From: Cohnella thailandensis
Lineage (GTDB): Bacteria; Bacillota; Bacilli; Paenibacillales; Paenibacillaceae
Direction of reading: 5' to 3'
Length of the DNA: 64,000 bases
NCBI RefSeq assembly: GCF_014212135.1
Contig: NZ_JACJVQ010000014.1
Coordinates: 186,001-250,000, forward strand
Both the position numbers and the translations under genes were made by a program. The notes under the pieces are model-generated. The model saw only the letters and a program-made list of their open reading frames with translations, did no database searches and was not told the DNA's origin. Below, one piece after another: positions 58,398 to 64,000 of the stretch (positions are counted from its first letter, which is position 1; each line of letters opens with the position of its first letter).

Positions 58398-58861
58398 TCC
58401 GCGGGCTGAGATCCGTCTTGGCCTGGCCGCCGGAGAAGCGCCGCCTTATGCTGGAGGCGCTGATTTATCTCGCGTGGGCTCGCGTCATGAAGCTGCTGCC
58501 GTTCTCGCGGCTGAAGCTGACGTTCGGCAAGCCGATGACCGAGACGCCGCACGTTCACGATCTGGCGCAGGAGCGCTTGATTCGCCGGATCTCGGAGGCG
58601 GTTCGGGTCATGAGCCGCCACACGATCTGGGAGAGCCAATGCCTTGTTCAGGCGTTGGCGGCCAGGAAGATGCTGGAGCGTCGCAGAATGGACAGCACGC
58701 TTTATCTAGGCACGGCCAAGGACAAGCAGGGCAACCTGGTCGCGCACGCCTGGCTCCGCAGCGGGCCGATCTATCTGACCGGAGATCAAGAACGGCGGCT
58801 GTTTACGACGGTCGCTTACTTCGGGACGGATCTGACCGCCCCGGAGAATAGAAAAGAGTAA
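58394..58861 (+). CDS. Lasso peptide B2 protein: transglutaminase-like leader peptidase
   Basis: 155 aa from ATG 58394 (overlap with B1). Catalytic Cys83 in WESQCLVQALAARKML, His118 in LVAHAWLRSGP, and an Asp near 131, the usual Cys-His-Asp set of the B2 family. It cuts the leader after Met20 of the precursor, freeing the core amine for ring closure. Length is typical for split B1/B2 systems. Confidence 0.92.
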   Translation: MIRGLRSVLAWPPEKRRLMLEALIYLAWARVMKLLPFSRLKLTFGKPMTETPHVHDLAQERLIRRISEAVRVMSRHTIWESQCLVQALAARKMLERRRMDSTLYLGTAKDKQGNLVAHAWLRSGPIYLTGDQERRLFTTVAYFGTDLTAPENRKE

Positions 58862-58874
58862 AAGGAGCAATCAA

Positions 58875-60041
58875 ATGGACAAGCCATTCAGCCTGGATTT
58901 AAGCGACTTGCCCGCGGAGCTTAACGCGATGCTGGAAGCGCTTCGAAGCGACGCCGGGACCGAAGGGCTCCGGCGCGAGCCGTTCTTGCCGGACATCGAT
59001 TGGAATCAATTCCTGAAGCGGGTCCGGCATCATCGCGTGTATCCGCAGCTATATGCCTGCGCGGCGGGCGAATTGATTCCCTCCGATGTTCGGCAAGCCA
59101 TCGAACGGGATTGCCGCCTGAACGCGCTGAAGATGCTCCGCTTAAGCGGGGAAATGGAGCGGGTGTGCCGCTCGCTGGCGGATCAAGGCGTCCGTTCGCT
59201 CGTCCTGAAGGGACCGGCGCTGGCTCAACGCCTGTACGGAGACGTGTCTCTGCGGACGTCCAAGGACCTCGATATCCTGATCCCGATAGAGGAGCTCGCC
59301 ACGGCCGAGAAGCTGCTGCGTGAGCTGGGCTATCAGCCGGAAAGGCCTCTCCCGAGAGGGCTGGGCGATTGGAAGTGGAAAATCCACCACGTCGCCTTCA
59401 TGCACCCGCAGCTCGGAATCGAAGCGGAGGTTCACTGGCGGCTGAACGGGGAGGGCGGCAAAGAGCCGTCCTTCGAGGAGCTATGGAACGGAAGGCAGCC
59501 CAGCGGACTTTCCTCTTGCCTGTTCATGCCGGGCGACGAGCATCTGTTTCTCTATCTCGTGACGCACGGCGCCCGCCATGGCTGGTTCCGCCTGCGCTGG
59601 CTCGCGGACATCGACAAGCTGGCGAGAAGGAAGCTGAATTGGACCGCGGTTCTTGCCCTATTGAAGAAATATAAAGCCGTTCATCTAGCCGCCCAGGCCC
59701 TCGCCCTGGCTTCGGCTTTGCTCCATACCCCCATTCCGCAGGCTCTGAAGCCCTTTGTCTACGCCGGCCGCGGGCGGGAGCTGGCGCAGCGGGCGCTCGG
59801 CTTCATCCGGGACGACATCGTCCTGTCTACCGACCCGAGCACGGGGGATGTGGCCAAAGCGTACAAGAGCTACCTGTTCGACTTGAAGACAAGACCGCAA
59901 AAGTGGGCTTACGCGATCAGCCGGCTGTACCCGAGCTTTCGGGACGCCGAGACGCTGCCCCTTCCCAGGCAGCTCTATTTTCTCTATTTTCCCCTGAGAC
60001 CGTTCGTTTGGCTGTGGAGGCAAGTTCGTCAGCAAACTTAA
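58875..60041 (+). CDS. Nucleotidyltransferase-family protein of the lasso cluster (NTP_transf_5-like)
   Basis: 388 aa. Signature LVLKGPALAQRLYGDVSLRTSKDLDILI at about 110-137 holds the nucleotidyltransferase Gly and the metal-binding DLD (split motif GD...KDLDIL); IEAEVHWRL follows with a further acidic residue. PF14907-type proteins recur in Bacillales lasso clusters but their reaction is not settled. Lying between B2 and the exporter in the same operon, it may nucleotidylate the peptide or a carrier. AAAGGAGC precedes ATG. Confidence 0.85.
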   Translation: MDKPFSLDLSDLPAELNAMLEALRSDAGTEGLRREPFLPDIDWNQFLKRVRHHRVYPQLYACAAGELIPSDVRQAIERDCRLNALKMLRLSGEMERVCRSLADQGVRSLVLKGPALAQRLYGDVSLRTSKDLDILIPIEELATAEKLLRELGYQPERPLPRGLGDWKWKIHHVAFMHPQLGIEAEVHWRLNGEGGKEPSFEELWNGRQPSGLSSCLFMPGDEHLFLYLVTHGARHGWFRLRWLADIDKLARRKLNWTAVLALLKKYKAVHLAAQALALASALLHTPIPQALKPFVYAGRGRELAQRALGFIRDDIVLSTDPSTGDVAKAYKSYLFDLKTRPQKWAYAISRLYPSFRDAETLPLPRQLYFLYFPLRPFVWLWRQVRQQT

Positions 60042-60057
60042 GAGATGAGGAATCCGA

Positions 60058-61803
60058 ATGACGGATCTGCGTTATTACCTTGGCAAGCTGCGGAGGTACG
60101 CGGGCGCAAGGCTCTACGGCCAGCTTGCGGCGATGGTGGCGCTCGGCTTGTTCGACGGCGTCGGGCTGTACATGCTCGTGCCGATGCTCGGGCTGCTGGG
60201 CTTCCTCGGGAACGGGGCGGGAAGCGTTCCGTTCGCCGAGGAGGGCTTGGAAACGCTGCGGGAATTGCCGGAATCGCTCGCCTTGCCCCTCTCGTTGGCG
60301 GTTTACGTGCTCATCGTCGCCGCCCAGGCTTTCTTTCAGCGGGAACAGAGCGTGAGAGGTGCCCGCCTGCAGCAAGGCTTTATCCGCCACCTGCGGCTTA
60401 CCCTGTACGATTCCCTGCTGCATTCGAACTGGCCGTTCTTTATCCGCCGCCGCAAGTCGGACTTCCACCATCTGCTCACGTCCGAATTGGCGCGGGTCAG
60501 CCAAGCGACTCACCTTTTCCTGCAGCTGACCTCTTCGCTCGTCTTCACGATCATTCAGATCGGGATCGCCTTCTGGCTGTCGGCCGAGCTCACGGCGGTC
60601 GTTCTCGTCAGTGGAGCGGTTATCGCGCTTGCCATGCGCGGCAGGATTCGCCGGGCGAAAGAGGTCGGGAACCGGAACAGCGAGCTGTCGCTAAGCTATT
60701 ACGCGGGGCTGAACGATCACTTCAGCGGAATCAAGGACATCAAGAGCAATCGGCTCGAAGCCTCGTACCTCGATTGGTTTCGGGCGCTGACCGGGCGGAT
60801 GGAGGCCAACTTCACGGCGTTCGCCCGGCTTCAGGCCTCGACCCAGAGCTTGTACCGGATCGCGGCGGCGGCGCTGATCGCGCTGTTCGTTTATTTGTCG
60901 TTCGAGGTTTTGCGCGTCGGGGCGGGGCAGCTTCTGCTGATCGTGATCCTGTTCGCCCGCTTGTGGCCTCGATTCACGGCGATTCAGGCAGGAGCGGAAC
61001 AGATCGTCTCGGCCATTCCGGCTTTTCAAGGGCTGAGGCGGTTGGAGCGGGAGTGCGGAGAAGCCCGCGAGCCGGAGGAGGAGCGGACGATCGAAGATGA
61101 GCGGGTCCGGTTCGCCCATGCGGAGATCGAATGCCGCGGCGTTAGCTTCCGGTACGGAGGGGGTTCCGACTACGCGCTGAGAGACGTCACCGTGACGATT
61201 CCGGCGGGGAAAATGACGGCGATCGTCGGCAAGTCGGGAGCGGGCAAAAGCACGCTGGCCGACGTTCTGATGGGGCTGCTCGAGCCGGAGAGCGGATCGG
61301 TGCTGTTCGGCGGCCGTCCCGCGACGGGAGACGCCAGGGTCGCCCTCCGCCATGCCGTCAGCTACGTGGCGCAGGATCCGTTCCTGTTCCACGCCAGCAT
61401 CCGGGACAACCTGCTGTGCGTTCGGCCGAACGCGGGAGAAGAGGAGCTGTGGGACGCGCTGCGCTTCGCCGCCTCGGACGAATTCGTGAAGCGGCTGCCC
61501 GAGGGACTGGACACGATCGTCGGCGACCGGGGAGTTCGGCTGTCCGGCGGAGAACGCCAGCGACTCGTGCTGGCGAGGGCGATCCTGCGCAAGCCGTCGA
61601 TCCTGGTGCTGGACGAGGCGACGAGCGCGCTCGATACGGACAACGAGGAGAAAATCCGGCAAGCGATCGATCGGCTGAAGGGGACGATGACGATTATCGT
61701 CATCGCCCACCGGCTGACGACGATCCGGGGAGCGGACCAAGTCATCGCGATGGAGCGGGGCGAGGCTTCGGTCCGGAAGGACTACCGGCAGGATCCCGCT
61801 TAG
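60058..61803 (+). CDS. ABC exporter (fused membrane and ATPase domains), lasso peptide D protein
   Basis: 581 aa. Six-helix membrane domain about 1-320, then the ATPase: Walker A AIVGKSGAGKSTLADVLMG, Q-loop SYVAQDPFLFHASIRDNLL, signature VRLSGGERQRLVLARAI, Walker B SILVLDEATSALDT, H-loop IVIAHRLTTI. All catalytic residues are present. It exports the mature lasso peptide and, by analogy with McjD, gives self-immunity. Confidence 0.93.
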   Translation: MTDLRYYLGKLRRYAGARLYGQLAAMVALGLFDGVGLYMLVPMLGLLGFLGNGAGSVPFAEEGLETLRELPESLALPLSLAVYVLIVAAQAFFQREQSVRGARLQQGFIRHLRLTLYDSLLHSNWPFFIRRRKSDFHHLLTSELARVSQATHLFLQLTSSLVFTIIQIGIAFWLSAELTAVVLVSGAVIALAMRGRIRRAKEVGNRNSELSLSYYAGLNDHFSGIKDIKSNRLEASYLDWFRALTGRMEANFTAFARLQASTQSLYRIAAAALIALFVYLSFEVLRVGAGQLLLIVILFARLWPRFTAIQAGAEQIVSAIPAFQGLRRLERECGEAREPEEERTIEDERVRFAHAEIECRGVSFRYGGGSDYALRDVTVTIPAGKMTAIVGKSGAGKSTLADVLMGLLEPESGSVLFGGRPATGDARVALRHAVSYVAQDPFLFHASIRDNLLCVRPNAGEEELWDALRFAASDEFVKRLPEGLDTIVGDRGVRLSGGERQRLVLARAILRKPSILVLDEATSALDTDNEEKIRQAIDRLKGTMTIIVIAHRLTTIRGADQVIAMERGEASVRKDYRQDPA

Positions 61804-61833
61804 ACGGCGGACAAGAGAGACGGAGGAACGATA

Positions 61834-62445
61834 ATGAACAACGACGTCGGCAACGTGACTTGGCAGCACTCGAGGATCAGCCGCCCGGACCGGGAGCGGA
61901 GGAACGGGCACAAGAGCCTCGTGCTTTGGTTCACCGGCTTGCCGGGATCCGGCAAATCGACGCTTGCTTTCGCGTTGGAGCAGGAGCTGGACGCGAGGAG
62001 GATCTCCTCCTACGTCTTGGACGGAGATAACGTTCGGCACGGACTCGGCCGGGACCTCGGCTTCTCGGAAGCCGACCGGAAGGAGAATATCCGAAGGGTC
62101 GGCGAGGTCTCGAGGCTATTCGCCGATGCCGGTCTCGTCGTGCTGGCCGCGCTGGTCTCGCCGAACGAGGCCGACCGCCGGATGGCCAGGGAGCTGTTCC
62201 CCAAAGGCGAATTTATCGAGATCTACGTCAAATGCTCGCTCGAGGAGTGCGAGAGGCGGGATCCAAAAGGTTTATATAAGAAAGCCCGGGACGGCGAGAT
62301 TTCGAGCTTTACCGGAATCAGCGCGGGATACGACGTTCCCCAAGCCCCCGAGCTGATCATCGATACGGAGAAGCTGACGGTCGAGCAAGCGATCGACATC
62401 CTGATCCGTTACTTGGACCATCGCGGCTGCCTTCGGCGGCACTAA
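61834..62445 (+). CDS. cysC: Adenylylsulfate (APS) kinase
   Basis: 203 aa, normal CysC length. P-loop LWFTGLPGSGKSTLAFALEQEL, LDGDNVRHGLGRDLGFSEADR, ENIRRVGEVSRLFADAG, SPNEADRRMAR, FIEIYVKCSLEECERRDPKGLYKKAR. Phosphorylates APS to PAPS, the donor for sulfotransferases. No other sulfate-assimilation gene is nearby, so a dedicated PAPS supply for the sulfotransferase at 53249 is the best explanation of its place at the end of the lasso operon. GGAGG precedes ATG. Confidence 0.93.
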   Translation: MNNDVGNVTWQHSRISRPDRERRNGHKSLVLWFTGLPGSGKSTLAFALEQELDARRISSYVLDGDNVRHGLGRDLGFSEADRKENIRRVGEVSRLFADAGLVVLAALVSPNEADRRMARELFPKGEFIEIYVKCSLEECERRDPKGLYKKARDGEISSFTGISAGYDVPQAPELIIDTEKLTVEQAIDILIRYLDHRGCLRRH

Positions 62446-62464
62446 TGGAGGAGGAGAGTCTAGC

Positions 62465-62968
62465 ATGACCTACAAACCGATCTGGAGCCGCTTCGTCGCG
62501 CTCGCGCTGCTGGGCGCCGTCGTCGCCGCCATCTTCGCCCTGTCCTCGCAGCCGTTCAAGGCCCAGACGATCCAGCCTTTCCTGCAGAAGAACCTGTCGG
62601 TTCAGACCGCGGAGAGGGTGCTGCCCCACCTCGATATCCGGTATGACGGACACGAATACCGAAGCGACGCCAATCCGCTCGGCTTGATCGAGTTCCTGTT
62701 CCGCAAAGGCGCCCACATGTTCGTCTACGGCGTTCTCGCGGCCGCGGCGGCGCTCGCGCTGCGAATGTACCGGCTGCCCCTTCCCGCCGTTGCCGGGCTG
62801 TCCCTTGCGGCCGTCTTTCTCGTCGCGATGCTGGACGAATGGAACCAGCGCTACTCGCAGGACCGGACGCCTGCCTTCCAGGACGTGCTCGTCGATTTGA
62901 CGGGAGGCGCGATCAGCCTTCTCCTGTGCTACGGAATTTCGAGACTGTACCGGCGGCTCAGACGTTAA
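62465..62968 (+). CDS. VanZ-like membrane protein
   Basis: 167 aa. Four hydrophobic helices (LALLGAVVAAIFALSS; FVYGVLAAAAALAL; AVAGLSLAAVFLVAML; ISLLLCYGI) and the VanZ-family segments FLFRKGAHMFVYGVL and LDEWNQRYSQDRTPAFQDVLVD is split near residues 124-146. VanZ relatives contribute to glycopeptide tolerance or act in cell-envelope processes. It starts 19 bp after the APS kinase gene, so it may be the last gene of the lasso operon, perhaps tied to immunity; that is inference. Confidence 0.88.
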   Translation: MTYKPIWSRFVALALLGAVVAAIFALSSQPFKAQTIQPFLQKNLSVQTAERVLPHLDIRYDGHEYRSDANPLGLIEFLFRKGAHMFVYGVLAAAAALALRMYRLPLPAVAGLSLAAVFLVAMLDEWNQRYSQDRTPAFQDVLVDLTGGAISLLLCYGISRLYRRLRR

Positions 62969-62997
62969 TTGTCCTGGAAGAACGAAGCGGGTATAGT
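62969..62997 (+). promoter_or_regulatory. Sigma-A type promoter of the AraC regulator gene
   Basis: TTGTCC (62969-62974), 17-bp spacer, TATAGT (62992-62997), 70 bp before the start codon at 63068. It directly follows the VanZ-like gene's stop. Confidence 0.7.
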
Positions 62998-63067
62998 AGA
63001 AGGAACGATAGGTTCGGAAGGTCGGTCCCGGACTATTGAATCCAAGACGCTTCGGAAGGGATAAACG

Positions 63068-63880
63068 ATGGGGAACTATTTTCCCGTACAGCCGCCGCTT
63101 GTGCAGAGAAAGTCGGAGGATTCCCGTTATCGGTACCGGGAATTCCGGCCCGGCGAGCTATTGGCTCCCTGCATCGCTTGTTATTGGACCTTGGACTTCG
63201 AACCCGACGGGGGCTTAAGCAAGCTCCACCGGATCGTTCCGGACGGCTGCGTCGATATCATTATCGACCGGAAGGCCTCGTCCTTCGGCAAGGCCGCTTT
63301 CGTGACGGGGTTGATGACGGCATACGAGACCATGGACCTGACGAGCCGGCATTCGCTGATCGGAATTCGTTTCTACGCGGACAAGGCGCGGAGCTTCCTG
63401 CGCTTCCCCGCGGCGGAGTTCGGAGGCTATCGCGCCTTTCTCGAAGACATTTGGGGAACGGAGGCCGCGTCTTTCGCGGAGCAAGTCCAGTCGGCGCCGA
63501 ACTCCGCGGAGGCCATCCGAAGGATGGAGGCGACGTTGATCCGGCAGCTGCCGCCGGGATCGGACGCGTCCGGCTCACCGCTTCATTCGGCCATGGAGCA
63601 CCTGTACGCAAGCCGGGGCAGCATGACCGTCCGGGAGCTGGCGGAGAAGCTCAGCTACAGCGAGAGGAACGTCAGAAGGATTTTTCGCGGAGAGCTGGGC
63701 GTCGGTCCCAAGGAGATGCTGGACATCGTCCGCTTCCAGAGCGCCTTGCGCGGAATGAGGGCATCCCCCGCGACGCCCCTTACGGACGCGGCCTTCCGGT
63801 ACGGGTATTGCGACCAGCCTCATTTTATTCGCAGCTTCAAGCGCTATTACGGGCTCTCCCCGCACCAAGTTTTCCTCTGA
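63068..63880 (+). CDS. AraC-family transcriptional regulator
   Basis: 270 aa. N-terminal domain of the DUF6597 type (PCIACYWTLDF, RIVPDGCVDIII, GLMTAYETMDL, IGIRFYADKARSFL) and C-terminal AraC HTH pair (MTVRELAEKLSYSERNVRRIFRGELGVGPKEML; LTDAAFRYGYCDQPHFIRSFKRYYGLSPHQVF). Own promoter upstream. It may control the VOC protein gene that follows, a frequent pairing; no evidence ties it to the lasso cluster beyond proximity. GGAAGGGAT precedes ATG 63068. Confidence 0.9.
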   Translation: MGNYFPVQPPLVQRKSEDSRYRYREFRPGELLAPCIACYWTLDFEPDGGLSKLHRIVPDGCVDIIIDRKASSFGKAAFVTGLMTAYETMDLTSRHSLIGIRFYADKARSFLRFPAAEFGGYRAFLEDIWGTEAASFAEQVQSAPNSAEAIRRMEATLIRQLPPGSDASGSPLHSAMEHLYASRGSMTVRELAEKLSYSERNVRRIFRGELGVGPKEMLDIVRFQSALRGMRASPATPLTDAAFRYGYCDQPHFIRSFKRYYGLSPHQVFL

Positions 63881-63964
63881 ACGTGTCCGTTTTATACAAG
63901 CCTTCGAAGGCGGAATAAGAGATGCTAGAGGCGGAAAAGAAAACGTTAGGAGGAGGACGAATAG

Positions 63965-64000
63965 ATGAAACCTCGCATATCCGTGCTGACTTTGGGAGTG
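63965..64000 (+). CDS. VOC-family (glyoxalase-like) protein, 5' end only
   Basis: Only twelve codons lie in the window: MKPRISVLTLGV, the standard opening of VOC/glyoxalase-family proteins. AGGAGGACGAATAG is an ideal ribosome site before ATG 63965. The rest is beyond the window edge. Confidence 0.65.
   Translation, partial: MKPRISVLTLGV

Noticed and set aside
61834..62445. APS kinase as part of general sulfate assimilation
   Set aside because: No sulfate adenylyltransferase, APS/PAPS reductase or sulfite reductase gene is in the window; the lasso-linked sulfotransferase is the better partner.

Overview
The window looks like a high-GC Paenibacillaceae chromosome (Paenibacillus or Cohnella type). 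The evidence is YesN/YesM two-component genes beside sugar ABC transporters, a yojF-bshB2 bacillithiol pair, an SLH-anchored surface protein, a ZTP-type riboswitch before folD, TTG/GTG starts behind strong GGAGG sites, and a Bacillales-type lasso-peptide cluster with an HPr-kinase-like tailoring enzyme. I saw no tRNA, rRNA, transposase, CRISPR array or phage genes.

Layout. 1-1000 (minus): 3' part of folD with its riboswitch. 1165-11289: YesN/YesM regulators, a membrane-anchored sugar-binding sensor, two solute-binding lipoproteins and two permeases, interrupted by a twelve-unit array of 52-bp palindromic repeats. 11358-12929: a DUF1801 protein and yojF-bshB2. 12994-22598: a DeoR repressor divergent from an eight-gene operon (creatininase-like hydrolase, NitT/TauT-ThiY-like ABC importer, FAD oxidase, flavodoxin, two CodA-like deaminases) that reads as uptake and ring-opening of an unidentified N-heterocycle. 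22774-27562: a two-kinase hybrid receptor, a BTAD-type response regulator and an SRPBCC protein. 27713-33100: a 1795-residue S-layer-anchored protein with twelve FIVAR-like repeats. 33101-34081: a gene-poor gap with a terminator and inverted 50-bp-spaced repeats. 34082-35465: a DegS/NarL-type two-component pair.

35673-53235 is a Wzx/Wzy-type exopolysaccharide locus: Wzz, a BY-kinase-like ATPase, a candidate antitermination RNA leader, GalU, the priming transferase, four glycosyltransferases, polymerase, flippase, acetyl- and pyruvyl-transferases, ManC, UDP-glucose dehydrogenase and a secreted glycosidase. The sugar set (UDP-Glc, UDP-GlcA, GDP-Man, with acetate and pyruvate) resembles xanthan or paenan.

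53249-62445 is the highlight: a lasso-peptide cluster of the paeninodin type. It runs sulfotransferase, cyclase C, 42-residue precursor A, attenuator, palindrome array, HprK-like kinase K, B1, B2, nucleotidyltransferase, ABC exporter, APS kinase. The sulfotransferase overlaps the cyclase gene by four bases, and an APS kinase that would supply PAPS closes the operon, so the predicted product is a lasso peptide that is phosphorylated at its C-terminal serine and probably also sulfated. The window ends with a VanZ-like protein, an AraC regulator and the first codons of a VOC-family protein.

Tandem or paired short repeats with a 50-52 bp period occur at three separate intergenic places and are not explained by any gene.
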